DNA from: Algoriphagus sp. AGSA1
GTDB lineage: Bacteria; Bacteroidota; Bacteroidia; Cytophagales; Cyclobacteriaceae
Assembly (NCBI RefSeq): GCF_021390545.1
Contig: NZ_JAJUWR010000019.1
Location: 60,220-124,219 of the forward strand
Reading direction: 5' to 3'
Length of the DNA: 64,000 bases
Shown here: in pieces, positions 27,334 to 35,845 of the stretch
Layout of the letters: each line of letters starts with the position of its first letter
How positions within the stretch are numbered: position 1 is the stretch's first letter
Notes under the pieces: generated by a model
Seen by the model: the letters and a program-made list of their open reading frames with translations, nothing else
What the model was told of the DNA's origin: nothing
The model's database searches: none
Translations under genes and position numbers: made by a program

Positions 27334-27996
27334 ATGCCCTTACTCAAACTGGAAGACACATATTTGCACAAAGGAAAACGTAGAGCTCTGGTGACTTTAC
27401 TTCGAGAAAAAGGTATTAAAAATGAACGTGTCTTACAGGCTATCAACACCTTGCCAAGACATTTTTTCTTTGATTCGGCATTGATTTCCCATGCCTATGA
27501 GGATAAAGCTTTCCCCATCGGCGAAGGACAAACCATTTCCCAACCTTATACAGTTGCTTTTCAGACAGAACTTTTAGATGTAAAGGAAGGTGATAGGATC
27601 TTAGAAATCGGCACCGGATCGGGATATCAGGGAAGCATCCTTCATCTACTTGGAGCGGAAGTCTTTACGATAGAGTATCAGAAAAAACTATTTGAAGGAA
27701 CCAAACGGTTTCTGACCAGACTGGGAATAGAAATGCGCCTCTTCTATGGGGACGGCACGGGGGGGCTTCCTGCCTATGCTCCTTATGATAAAATCATTGT
27801 TACCGCCGGTGCGCCGGTGGTGCCTGAAGCTTTGGTTAAGCAGTTAAAGGTTGGGGGAATACTGGTTATCCCTGTGGGCGACAAGCGTCGGCAGACCATG
27901 CTTAAAATAACCAAAAAATCAAACACAAAAGTAGATCGGGAAGAATACGAAGGCTTTGCCTTTGTTCCTTTGTTGGGCAAGGATGGCTGGAAATAA
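27334..27996 (+). CDS. pcm: Protein-L-isoaspartate O-methyltransferase
   Basis: Methylates isoaspartyl residues with S-adenosylmethionine to start repair of aged proteins. The SAM motif ILEIGTGSGYQGSILHLLG is near 89-107, GEGQTISQPYTVAFQTELL near 63-81, and DKIIVTAGAPVVPEALVKQL near 151-170, all characteristic of PIMT. The length of 220 residues is normal. The ATG at 27334 gives MPLLKLEDTYLHKGKRR. It is divergent from ribE and followed by the thioesterase gene after 120 bp. Confidence 0.93.
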   Translation: MPLLKLEDTYLHKGKRRALVTLLREKGIKNERVLQAINTLPRHFFFDSALISHAYEDKAFPIGEGQTISQPYTVAFQTELLDVKEGDRILEIGTGSGYQGSILHLLGAEVFTIEYQKKLFEGTKRFLTRLGIEMRLFYGDGTGGLPAYAPYDKIIVTAGAPVVPEALVKQLKVGGILVIPVGDKRRQTMLKITKKSNTKVDREEYEGFAFVPLLGKDGWK

Positions 27997-28116
27997 AGCA
28001 GTAAACAATGTATAGCCACGTGCAAACCAGCGTATTATTCGGAATAATATTTTGATTAGCAATAATTTAAATACACATACCAAATTTTATTTCTATTTTT
28101 GTTAAATTTTAGATGT

Positions 28117-28635
28117 ATGAGTGCTAAAAAATTTGCAAGAGAGTCCGCTGTGATCATGACCGAAATGGTCTTACCCAATGATACCAATACGCTTAACAAC
28201 CTCATGGGTGGTAAACTAATGCATTGGATGGATGTGGTAGCTGCAATAGCTGCCCAGAAACACTCCAACAGTATAGTCGTAACAGCCTCCGCTGATAATA
28301 TTTCTTTTCAAGAGCCCATTGCGTTGGGAAATGTGGTGACTTTGAAAGCTCAGGTAACCCGCGCCTTCAACTCTTCCATGGAGGTGTTCATAGAAGTGAC
28401 CGCAGAGGATATTCCCGCCAATAAAAAAGTCACAACTCATAGGGCATTTTTCACTTTTGTAGCCGTGGATGAAAACAACAAACCCAGCAGGATCCCTGAG
28501 TTGATCCCAGAAACCCCCGAAGAAATCGAGAACTTCCAAGGGGCATTGAGAAGAAGACAGCTGAGGCTGGTACTGGCCAAGCGGATGAAACCTGAAGACG
28601 CAGTAGAACTTAAATCAATTTTCAATCTGGACTGA
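28117..28635 (+). CDS. Acyl-CoA thioesterase, hotdog fold (YciA/ACOT type)
   Basis: Hydrolyses acyl-CoA thioesters. The hotdog core has VLPNDTNTLNNLMGGKLMHW (about 19-38) and ADNISFQEPIALGNVVTLKA (about 59-78), typical of the YciA/ACOT7 group with its ND...GG..M active-site pattern. The ATG at 28117 gives MSAKKFARES; a TTG at 28099 adds six residues. The TATTTTTG at 28094-28101 matches the -7 consensus TAnnTTTG and would make that upstream start untranscribed, which supports 28117. The protein has 172 residues. Confidence 0.85.
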   Translation: MSAKKFARESAVIMTEMVLPNDTNTLNNLMGGKLMHWMDVVAAIAAQKHSNSIVVTASADNISFQEPIALGNVVTLKAQVTRAFNSSMEVFIEVTAEDIPANKKVTTHRAFFTFVAVDENNKPSRIPELIPETPEEIENFQGALRRRQLRLVLAKRMKPEDAVELKSIFNLD

Positions 28636-28661
28636 TAGAAAAAAACAGGAAAACAACGGGG

Positions 28662-29297
28662 ATGTTAGAGATATTATCCCTCTTTTTTTGTGATAAGGCG
28701 ATTTTTAAGCAATTTTCCGACATGGAAAATATGAGCATCCACGAGCTCCAGCATATCATCACAGAAGAACTTTTTTTCTTTGAAAAAGAACCTACCTATG
28801 AAGGAGCTCTAGCCAAGGCAAATACTTCTGGTGAAACTGAAAAACGAAAGACTCTTCCAAAAACGGTGCCCATAGCAGTTACTCCACCTAAAGAAGAATT
28901 GAAACCCGAACCGATCAAAGTCCGCGGGAGCTTCGAAAAAGGCATACTCGTGCTGCATGAAGAAATCGAACTAGGGTCCGAAGTCATGGACATGTTGGTG
29001 AAAATGATCAACGCCGTAGGCCATTCGATGAATGAAGTAGGATTGCTTTCATCAGATGAGCTTGAAGGAAGGAGTCTCGCTGAACTATATGATCTAAATG
29101 CGCATATTGTCTTAAAATTTGGCCGTGTAAAGCATCAGATCAATGCGCTTCCTGCTTCTGATTATCAGATTTATATGGAAAAGGAAACCGAATATCTTTT
29201 CGCCGATGCACTCAGCACCATAGCGGAAGACAAAGTCCTCAAGGGAAAACTTTGGAATACTTTAAAAATACTGTTTAACATAGGTAAAAAACAATGA
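28662..29297 (+). CDS. Conserved hypothetical protein, first gene of a three-gene cluster
   Basis: Up to 211 residues from the ATG at 28662; an ATG at 28722 (MENMSIHELQHIITEELFFF) may be the real start and gives 191 residues. A proline/lysine-rich linker lies about 75-90 and separates a short N-terminal part from a helical C-terminal domain ending KILFNIGKKQ. No membrane segment or catalytic motif is visible and I do not recognise the family. Its stop codon overlaps the start of the DUF3817 gene by four bases (29294-29297), so the two are translationally coupled. Confidence 0.6.
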   Translation: MLEILSLFFCDKAIFKQFSDMENMSIHELQHIITEELFFFEKEPTYEGALAKANTSGETEKRKTLPKTVPIAVTPPKEELKPEPIKVRGSFEKGILVLHEEIELGSEVMDMLVKMINAVGHSMNEVGLLSSDELEGRSLAELYDLNAHIVLKFGRVKHQINALPASDYQIYMEKETEYLFADALSTIAEDKVLKGKLWNTLKILFNIGKKQ

Positions 29298-29611
29298 GTC
29301 TCACTCCACAGCAGCATACTTGGGCAAAACGGTTCCGTTGGATCTCACTTCTTGAAGGCATCTCCTTCTTAGTTCTACTACTTATCGCCATGCCCCTCAA
29401 ATATATGTGGGACTATCCTTTGGCGGTAAAATATGTCGGTTGGGCACATGGTTTATTATTCATCGTTTATGTTTATACCGTATTCCCGACTGCCCATAAA
29501 TTGAAATGGAAGTTTTCCAGGACCTTTTTTGCACTTATTGCGTCAGTGCTTCCCTTTGGCCCGTTCATTTTCGACAGAAATCTGAAAAAAAGTCAGAAGG
29601 TGGAATTATAA
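29294..29611 (+). CDS. DUF3817-family membrane protein
   Basis: Small inner-membrane protein of 105 residues with three hydrophobic segments (about 16-33, 45-66 and 78-93). The pattern RFRWISLLEGISFLVLL followed by AHGLLFIVYVY matches DUF3817, which is common in many bacteria and has no known role. The ATG overlaps the previous stop (ATGA), and the kinase-like gene begins three bases after its stop, so all three genes look like one operon. Confidence 0.8.
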   Translation: MSLTPQQHTWAKRFRWISLLEGISFLVLLLIAMPLKYMWDYPLAVKYVGWAHGLLFIVYVYTVFPTAHKLKWKFSRTFFALIASVLPFGPFIFDRNLKKSQKVEL

Positions 29612-29614
29612 CCT

Positions 29615-30637
29615 ATGGCATTAATCAGCAAAAAAAAGCTTATATACCCCATCAGTCCCGGACTGAGACGCTACCTGATTAAATATTCACGGGAAGTGGA
29701 CATCCCTATCCACTACCATGAACTGTTGCGCTATTCCAATTCCATTGCGCTTTACGATTCCAAAGAGCAAGATACACTTTGGGAAACTGTCTTCTATGAT
29801 GAGTCTGACAGAGAGGAAATACATCTAAATGTCAAGAAAATCTATGCGCTGCTCAAGGCTGGTGGAGACATGTCCGTGATGGAGCATCTCTATGTGGATA
29901 GGATTGACCTCTGTGTCTATGGCAACACCCAGCCATTCCGGGTAAGAATAGTAAATCGGATCAATGACAATTTCGACTATTTCTATGTTAAAAACGCAGA
30001 TGCCTCAAGAGTTTATGGGTTAGAATTTGAACACTTGCTCTCACCCAACAGAATATCTTATCTGGTCCATCAAAACACCCTGATAGAAGAACATATCGCA
30101 GGTATCCCAGGGGATAAATTCATGAGATCACATATGCAGGACCCACATCTGAACCCCATCCGATTGGCGAAAGAGTTTGTCAAATTTAACGAACGCTGTT
30201 TCGTGCGGCTCTTGGGAGATATGCACTCTTCCAATTTTGTGATAGACGTCACACCTGATTTCGAAGAAACACACTATAGGATCCGGGCCATTGATTTTGA
30301 CCAGCAGTCATACGAGGGAAAAAAATCAATCTACCTTCCTCAATATTTCAAAGAAAACAATGCCCTGATACAGCTAGGAATGAAGTACATCACCCCTGAG
30401 TCAATGGTCCAATATCAAAAGGAAGAGCGGGCATTGATCGCTACCCGCCTTAAATCTTCCCGGCAAGGAATACTGGACATATTGCGCTCCATGGAACATG
30501 ACACCATATCCCTACCGGAAAATATCGTCTCCCTTAAGACTGAACTCGCAAGGCATTATCGAAATGATAAGTTTCTGGAATGCGACAACATGGGGCAAAT
30601 TATGAGAATAAGCCTTGAACTGCTGATCAAGAAATAA
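29615..30637 (+). CDS. Kinase-fold protein of unknown specificity
   Basis: Soluble protein of 340 residues with the residue order of an aminoglycoside-phosphotransferase/ABC1-like kinase fold. K126 lies in FYVKNADA (beta3-like), E137/E139 follow in GLEFEHL (helix C-like), TLIEEHIAGIPG (155-166) resembles a hinge, GDMHSSNFVID (201-211) a catalytic loop with D202 and N207, and RAIDFDQ (224-230) the metal-binding DFG equivalent with D227. Residues 1-115 are a separate beta-rich region. Family and substrate are not recognised. It is last in the 28662-30637 cluster and convergent with rfbA, only seven bases away. Confidence 0.6.
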   Translation: MALISKKKLIYPISPGLRRYLIKYSREVDIPIHYHELLRYSNSIALYDSKEQDTLWETVFYDESDREEIHLNVKKIYALLKAGGDMSVMEHLYVDRIDLCVYGNTQPFRVRIVNRINDNFDYFYVKNADASRVYGLEFEHLLSPNRISYLVHQNTLIEEHIAGIPGDKFMRSHMQDPHLNPIRLAKEFVKFNERCFVRLLGDMHSSNFVIDVTPDFEETHYRIRAIDFDQQSYEGKKSIYLPQYFKENNALIQLGMKYITPESMVQYQKEERALIATRLKSSRQGILDILRSMEHDTISLPENIVSLKTELARHYRNDKFLECDNMGQIMRISLELLIKK

Positions 30638-30644
30638 GGGATTA

Positions 30645-31505
30645 TTATTTCACTAGCTTTCTCAGGTAACTACCATATCCACTTTTTCCTAGTTTATCCG
30701 CAGCCTGTAGTAGTTTTTCTTCTCCGATGAAGCCGGCCCTATAGGCTATCTCTTCAATACAGCCGATTTTCAGTCCCTGACGCTCTTCTATTACTTCTAC
30801 AAATTGTGCGGCCTGCAAAAGGGACTGATGGGTTCCGGTATCCAACCATGCTGTCCCTCTGTTAAGAATAGCGACCTGGAGTTCACCCAATTTGAGGTAT
30901 TCATTGTTAATATCTGTAATTTCCAGTTCCCCTCTTGGGCTTGGCTTGATTTTCTTGGCTATTTCTACCACCCTATTATCATAGAAGTAGAGTCCGGGTA
31001 CCGCAAAATTGGATTTAGGATTGGCAGGCTTTTCCTCTATAGTTATGGCTTTTTGATCCTTATCAAACTCAACCACTCCATACCGCTCTGGGTCATTCAC
31101 GTGATAGGCAAATACAACTCCCCCGTTAGTATCGGTATGCTCCTGTAGGGTTTTATGCAGTCCAGATCCGTAGAAAATATTATCCCCCAGTATAAGTGCC
31201 ACTTTATCCCCACCGATGAATTTCTCCCCGATGATAAATGCCTGGGCCAATCCATCAGGACTAGGCTGTACGGCATATTCAAATGAACATCCTACCTGTG
31301 ACCCATTACCTAAAAGTCGCTGAAAGGCCTCACTATCCTCTGGGGTAGTAATGATCAAAACCTCAGTGATGCCAGCCATCATCAAAACCGAAAGAGGGTA
31401 ATAGATCATAGGCTTGTCATACACCGGCATCAGCTGCTTGCTTACAGAAATAGTCAGCGGGTAAAGACGTGTACCGGATCCTCCGGCCAAAATAATTCCC
31501 TTCAT
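30645..31505 (-). CDS. rfbA: Glucose-1-phosphate thymidylyltransferase
   Basis: First enzyme of dTDP-L-rhamnose synthesis, making dTDP-glucose from glucose-1-phosphate and dTTP. The nucleotide loop [11 protein letters not shown] is at 8-18, [13 protein letters not shown] at 30-42, [10 protein letters not shown] near 110-119 and EEKPANPKS near 161-169, all diagnostic for RmlA. The length of 286 residues is right for the short form. The rfbB, rfbC and rfbD genes are not here, so it is a lone copy. Upstream lies a 190-bp gap and then a glycosyltransferase relic. Confidence 0.95.
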   Translation of the reverse strand: MKGIILAGGSGTRLYPLTISVSKQLMPVYDKPMIYYPLSVLMMAGITEVLIITTPEDSEAFQRLLGNGSQVGCSFEYAVQPSPDGLAQAFIIGEKFIGGDKVALILGDNIFYGSGLHKTLQEHTDTNGGVVFAYHVNDPERYGVVEFDKDQKAITIEEKPANPKSNFAVPGLYFYDNRVVEIAKKIKPSPRGELEITDINNEYLKLGELQVAILNRGTAWLDTGTHQSLLQAAQFVEVIEERQGLKIGCIEEIAYRAGFIGEEKLLQAADKLGKSGYGSYLRKLVK

Positions 31506-31695
31506 ATGGTACGTTAGTTTAGTTGCTTATAGCTCCACATTATTCCCAAAAATAAATCCATTTTTCATATACTTAGATGCTAAAGTCCACCAATTCGATG
31601 CAAAACACTTCATGCAAAGTTGGAGGAAGTGATGAAAATTTGACGTAGATTATGGTTTAAAGCTAATGAAAGAGGAAATATTAAAAAAATAAGTA

Positions 31696-32014
31696 ATGAA
31701 AACTCTCTTTGCCGCTATAGGAACCCGGGGAGATATTGAGCCATTTTTAGCGCAGGCAGAGATCTTCGCTGAAGCTGGACACGAAATTATATGTCTTTTC
31801 CCAGATCAGTTTAGAGAAAACCTGACCCAACTTGGGTACGAATTCGTCGCTTTTGACAAAGGATTTCTCCAATTATTGGATTTGAATTATTGAACAACGA
31901 AAAGTAGGCGCTCTTAGCACCTCTATTCATAATTTGGACACAGACAAATTTGAAAAAGCCTTGGTTGATTTTTGGTCAAATCCTGAAAATGCAAAAAGCC
32001 TTACCGCCAAATAA
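31696..32014 (+). pseudogene. Glycosyltransferase (MGT/UGT-like) relic with large internal deletion
   Basis: The first 65 residues (MKTLFAAIGTRGDIEPFLAQ, then AEIFAEAGHEIICLF) are the N-terminus of a GT1-type glycosyltransferase of about 400 residues. The frame stops at 31891-31893. One frame over, codons from about 31886 to the TAA at 32012-32014 give VGALSTSIHNLD and KALVDFWSNPENAKSL, which read like the C-terminus of the same family. About 300 residues between the two parts are missing. It appears to be a deletion remnant. The ends are seen in the sequence; the family of the C-terminal piece is inferred. Confidence 0.7.
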
Positions 32015-32074
32015 AAACAGAAGCTAAAAAGAAGACAGTACTTCAACTCGTCTTAAACCCGCAAACCTAACATT

Positions 32075-33559
32075 ATGAAGCAAAATTATTTTCTTCAGTT
32101 CTTCATGGTACTATTGATTGTCAGTTGTCAGTCAAATCCCGAAATCAGATTTGAATCAGTTGTTTCGGAAGAATATAGACCGGTTTATCATTTCACTCCC
32201 GAGTCGGGATGGATGAATGACCCTAACGGGCTGATCTACGTGGATGGAGAATATCATCTTTTTTATCAGCATTATCCTGACAGTACAGTATGGGGGCCTA
32301 TGCATTGGGGACATGCTGTTTCTACTGATTTGGTGAATTGGGAATCTCTTCCCATCGCTCTGTATCCGGATAGCTTGGGTTATATTTTCTCCGGAAGTGC
32401 TGTCTTGGACACAGAAAACAGTTCTGGATTAGGCAAAAAGGGAAGTCCTCCAATGATTGCCGTTTTCACCTATCATGATGCTGAATTGGCAAACACGACC
32501 TCAGATATCTTCCAGAATCAGGCAATTGCCTTTTCTTTGGACAAAGGCAGGACTTGGGAAAAATACACAGGTAATCCAGTAGTCCCCAACCCAGGCATCC
32601 GGGACTTCCGTGACCCAAAAGTCTCGCAAATCACAAATACTGATGGCTCCAAAACCTGGATCATGACCTTGGCCGTACTCGATCATATAAATTTCTACAG
32701 CTCAACGGATCTGAAGAACTGGACGTTGTTGAGTGAATTTGGAAAAAACCAGGGTGCCCATGGAGGAGTATGGGAATGCCCGGATCTACTACCCTTCAAA
32801 ACTCCTTCTGGTGAGGAAAAATGGGTTCTTTTGGTCAGTATTAATCCTGGGGGGCCTCAAAATGGATCTGCAACCCAGTATTTTATCGGTGACTTCGAAA
32901 ATGGGCAATTCACGCCCGACGACACCATGATCAGATGGCTGGACTATGGGCCTGATAATTACGCCGGAGTCACCTGGAACAATCTTCCCGCAGAACAAAC
33001 CAGAACGCTGTTTATAGGCTGGATGAGTAACTGGCTCTATGCAAACGTAGTTCCTACCAAAGTCTGGAGATCAGCAATGACTGTCCCTAGAGAATTAAGT
33101 CTGTTTGATGTGGATGGTACCCTGCTGTTAAAATCCGCTCCCGCAACAGAACTGAAGAAACTTAGGTCTGAAGAATATGAAATGAACCAGGAAACTTCCG
33201 CATTGCCATCAGAAGCTGTAGAAATCATTTCAGATTTGACTTCAGATTCCTTCTCGATAACCTTTTCAAATGAGCTAGGTGAAACCCTGATACTCTCGAA
33301 AGAAAACGGCTTGATAAGTGTAGATCGCAGAAATTCCGGCAAAAATGGCTTTAATCGGGATTTTGCGGCAATTCATTCCGCACCTATGAGTTGGGAGGCA
33401 AAAGATATCAGGATCTTTTTAGACGCCTCATCCATAGAACTATTCGTAAATGATGGAGAATTAGTGATAACTTCCATCCTATTTCCGAGCAGCCCCTGGA
33501 AAAGTGTGGCTTTTTCAGAGCACCTCAATTCATTGAAAATTTATAATTTGAAAAAATAA
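32075..33559 (+). CDS. Glycoside hydrolase family 32 lipoprotein (fructan/sucrose hydrolase)
   Basis: Hydrolyses beta-fructosides (levan, inulin or sucrose). The lipobox has C18 (LLIVSCQS), so it is envelope-anchored. The GH32 nucleophile D49 lies in WMNDPNG (47-53). The transition-state motif RDPK lies near 174-177, and the acid/base glutamate in WECPDL near 230-235. A C-terminal beta-sandwich covers about 350-494. The length of 494 residues is typical. No SusC/SusD pair, fructokinase or transporter is adjacent, so it is not in a standard utilisation locus. It follows the glycosyltransferase relic by 60 bases. Confidence 0.95.
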   Translation: MKQNYFLQFFMVLLIVSCQSNPEIRFESVVSEEYRPVYHFTPESGWMNDPNGLIYVDGEYHLFYQHYPDSTVWGPMHWGHAVSTDLVNWESLPIALYPDSLGYIFSGSAVLDTENSSGLGKKGSPPMIAVFTYHDAELANTTSDIFQNQAIAFSLDKGRTWEKYTGNPVVPNPGIRDFRDPKVSQITNTDGSKTWIMTLAVLDHINFYSSTDLKNWTLLSEFGKNQGAHGGVWECPDLLPFKTPSGEEKWVLLVSINPGGPQNGSATQYFIGDFENGQFTPDDTMIRWLDYGPDNYAGVTWNNLPAEQTRTLFIGWMSNWLYANVVPTKVWRSAMTVPRELSLFDVDGTLLLKSAPATELKKLRSEEYEMNQETSALPSEAVEIISDLTSDSFSITFSNELGETLILSKENGLISVDRRNSGKNGFNRDFAAIHSAPMSWEAKDIRIFLDASSIELFVNDGELVITSILFPSSPWKSVAFSEHLNSLKIYNLKK

Positions 33560-33572
33560 GGTTGGTTTGCTA

Positions 33573-33604
33573 TTGACTTCTCATAATATTTTGACATAAA
33601 TTAG
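33573..33604 (+). promoter_or_regulatory. Candidate Bacteroidota promoter for the 33624 gene
   Basis: TTG (33573-33575) is followed after 21 bases by TAAATTAG (33597-33604), one mismatch from the -7 consensus TAnnTTTG. The start codon at 33624 lies 19 bases after the box. Confidence 0.4.
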
Positions 33605-33623
33605 TATAATTAGCCATAAAAAA

Positions 33624-33968
33624 ATGAAAAAACAGTTTTCAATCCTTATGATTTCCCTGAGCTGGGCGCTATGGTTTGTGTCTGTTTTTTCATTTCCGGT
33701 CACTATAGATTCATCCGGTAATGACTACTCACATAATTCGGTTTCGAATCTCACCCAGCTTACTAAAATCCAGTTTAATGCTCCACCAGAATTGCTGGAA
33801 ATCCCGGAATTCAAAGTTGATTGGAGCCTAAATGCCAAACTTAATCCTAATTGGTATTTTGACTTTCTTAGCACTTATCAAGTCTGTTTACCTCCCTCGT
33901 TTTTCAAAAAGTCGATTTCGCTTTTCGATATAAAGGACATTTTTATACATTTTTTTTACCCTTGGTAA
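33624..33968 (+). CDS. Small secreted hypothetical protein
   Basis: Protein of 114 residues with an N-terminal signal-like hydrophobic stretch (about 5-25, ending VFSFPVTID). The mature part has a hydrophobic C-terminal end, FIHFFYPW. I recognise no domain. The good candidate promoter just upstream and the ordinary codon use support a real gene, though its short length leaves doubt. It sits alone between the GH32 gene and the next membrane protein. Confidence 0.5.
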   Translation: MKKQFSILMISLSWALWFVSVFSFPVTIDSSGNDYSHNSVSNLTQLTKIQFNAPPELLEIPEFKVDWSLNAKLNPNWYFDFLSTYQVCLPPSFFKKSISLFDIKDIFIHFFYPW

Positions 33969-34034
33969 AATAGAATAGAACCTTTCCTAGCGACCTTAAA
34001 TCGCACAAAATCTATTCATTTTATCCTTATTCCT

Positions 34035-34529
34035 ATGATATCAATTGATTCTGTCACCCTTACAGTGACATCTTTTGCCATACTTGCTTCTGCATCACCG
34101 TTTGTATACTACAGTTACAAACTCAGAAAAATAAGCAGTGAAAACCTTGCGACATTTGAAGAGTTTTCTTCTGCAAATAATGTCATTCCCACCCAGCAGG
34201 AGCGTTGGAGAAACCACTATCATTTAGGTTTGGATGACCAATCCAAAAAGCTGATCTACCACCGGTTCGGCAGCTATCCTGAGCAAAGTCTGATTGACTT
34301 GGGCGAAGTGGCCAAAGTCAGCATTCAAGAGAAAATCCGCAGGGTACTGGTCGGAAATGAGAAGCGCTATATATTGGACTTTTTGGCATTACAGTTCCAT
34401 TTCAAGGATGCCTCCCATTCTCCCAAAACAATTGAAATCTATGATGGAGAGCTCTTTACCGATAGGGCAGGCGAACGTGGAATAGCTGAAAAATGGCAAA
34501 AAATTCTGGAGAAGCACCTGAAAGATTAA
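34035..34529 (+). CDS. Hypothetical membrane-anchored protein
   Basis: Protein of 164 residues with one membrane segment near 8-28 (VTLTVTSFAILASASPFVYY) and a cytoplasmic-looking domain after it. The alternating beta-like pattern KKLIYHRFG...SLIDLGEVAKVSI...YILDFLALQFHFKD suggests a PH-like fold, but this is only a guess. It ends in a charged helix (EKWQKILEKHLKD). Function unknown. A strong terminator follows the gene. Confidence 0.6.
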   Translation: MISIDSVTLTVTSFAILASASPFVYYSYKLRKISSENLATFEEFSSANNVIPTQQERWRNHYHLGLDDQSKKLIYHRFGSYPEQSLIDLGEVAKVSIQEKIRRVLVGNEKRYILDFLALQFHFKDASHSPKTIEIYDGELFTDRAGERGIAEKWQKILEKHLKD

Positions 34530-34566
34530 ACCTGCTTATGTACTAAAATGGTTTGATCGGTAGCAA

Positions 34567-34599
34567 AAGGCTCAGTTTGGTAACTGAGTCTTTTTTTTT
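34567..34599 (+). terminator. Intrinsic terminator after the 34035 gene
   Basis: CTCAGTT (34571-34577) pairs with AACTGAG (34582-34588) around TGGT, followed by TC and nine Ts. The ~230 bases from here to 34827 show nothing else that I recognise. Confidence 0.85.
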
Positions 34600-34827
34600 G
34601 CCCCTTACCCTATAACCCAATTGAAAGTTGATTATTTTGTACTGTTATTTGATGTGTCCCCTTGTAACTACGCGTATGGGTTTTGCAGAAACTATGGAAA
34701 TTCAAATTGATACCTCTCCCTTAGAGGGATTGAGGGATTTCCACCAGTAGTACACGTTATAAATTCTATTACTTGTATTTATTCGGACACACATCTATTA
34801 CTTTAAAGGTCAAAACACACAAACACC

Positions 34828-35262
34828 ATGTCAGACACCCCTATTCATAAGGAATATACCAATGGAGAAGTTACTATCACCTGGGAGCCCCATAAATGCA
34901 TCCATTCCAAGAAGTGCGTTTCGGGATTACCCTCAGTCTTTGATTTTGAAAAAAGGCCGTGGGTCAATTCTGAAGGTGCAAGTACAGAAGCAATTGTCAA
35001 ACAAATAAATACTTGTCCAAGCGGCGCGCTTGGGTATTATTTTGCGGAGCACAAAGAAGAAAAGACAGGAAATGTGAAATCAGAACAGGTGGTGGAGGTA
35101 ATGCCTAACGGGCCACTGATGGTCTATGGCAACCTCCAAGTCAAACTTCCCAACGATCACATCATAAACCAAAGTAAGGTTTCTGCATTCTGTAGATGTG
35201 GTTCCAGCCAAAACAAGCCCTTTTGTGACGGCACACACAAAAAAATAAATTTCCAAGGGTAA
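34828..35262 (+). CDS. Fe-S protein with Fer4_19 and CDGSH domains
   Basis: Small cytoplasmic iron-sulfur protein of 144 residues. Residues 15-70 form a Fer4_19 (mono-cluster ferredoxin-like) domain with C24 and C30 (KCIHSKKC) and a later NTCPSGAL. Residues 115-144 form a CDGSH zinc-finger-like Fe-S motif, FCRCGSSQNKPFCDGTHKK, with the canonical C-x-C...C-D-G-x-H ligands. Such two-domain proteins occur in many bacteria; the role is probably redox sensing or electron transfer. It is the first gene of an operon with kefF (11 bases) and kefC. Confidence 0.88.
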   Translation: MSDTPIHKEYTNGEVTITWEPHKCIHSKKCVSGLPSVFDFEKRPWVNSEGASTEAIVKQINTCPSGALGYYFAEHKEEKTGNVKSEQVVEVMPNGPLMVYGNLQVKLPNDHIINQSKVSAFCRCGSSQNKPFCDGTHKKINFQG

Positions 35263-35273
35263 AGTCTATTCCC

Positions 35274-35834
35274 ATGCGTAAAGTACTCGTGCTATTCGCA
35301 CATCCAAAGTTCGAACATTCTGAAGTCAACCAATCTCTGATTCAGGCCATATCAGGTTTGGATAATATAGAGATCAGGGATTTATATGAGTTATACCCAG
35401 ATTTCAATATATCTATCCAGGCAGAGCAGGAAGCTCTTTTCGAAGCTGAGGTAATCATATGGCAATTCCCAGTCTATTGGTACTCCTGCCCTCCCTTAAT
35501 GAAACAGTGGATGGATTTAGTATTGGAGTTTTCATGGGCATATGGACCAAGAGGGATATACCTGAAAGGTAAATATGTGCTCAACGCAATCACTACAGGA
35601 GGATCGCAGGAAGCATATCACCATGAAGGAAAAAACAGATATGGCATCAATGAATATCTACGTCCTTTTGAGCAGACCGCAAGGTTGTGCCAGATGGAAT
35701 ACCTAACTCCTTTTCATATAGCTGGAACCCACAAAATCACGGATTCCCAACTTGCCCTAAAAACCCAATCTTATAAAAAATTACTCCTCGGACTTCGAGA
35801 CAGAGAAGATATCTCAACTTTTCAGCATAGTTAA
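35274..35834 (+). CDS. kefF: KefF-like NAD(P)H oxidoreductase
   Basis: Flavodoxin-fold NAD(P)H:quinone oxidoreductase of 186 residues. In E. coli, KefF is the ancillary subunit that activates the KefC potassium-efflux channel under electrophile stress. FAHPKFEHSEVNQSLI is near 8-23, FPVYWYSCPPLMKQWMD near 66-82, and TTGGSQEAYH near 109-118, typical of the MdaB/KefF group. It lies between the Fe-S protein gene and kefC, with 11-base gaps, which supports the Kef role over a general quinone reductase. Confidence 0.88.
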   Translation: MRKVLVLFAHPKFEHSEVNQSLIQAISGLDNIEIRDLYELYPDFNISIQAEQEALFEAEVIIWQFPVYWYSCPPLMKQWMDLVLEFSWAYGPRGIYLKGKYVLNAITTGGSQEAYHHEGKNRYGINEYLRPFEQTARLCQMEYLTPFHIAGTHKITDSQLALKTQSYKKLLLGLRDREDISTFQHS

Positions 35835-35845
35835 CTATTGGTCTC

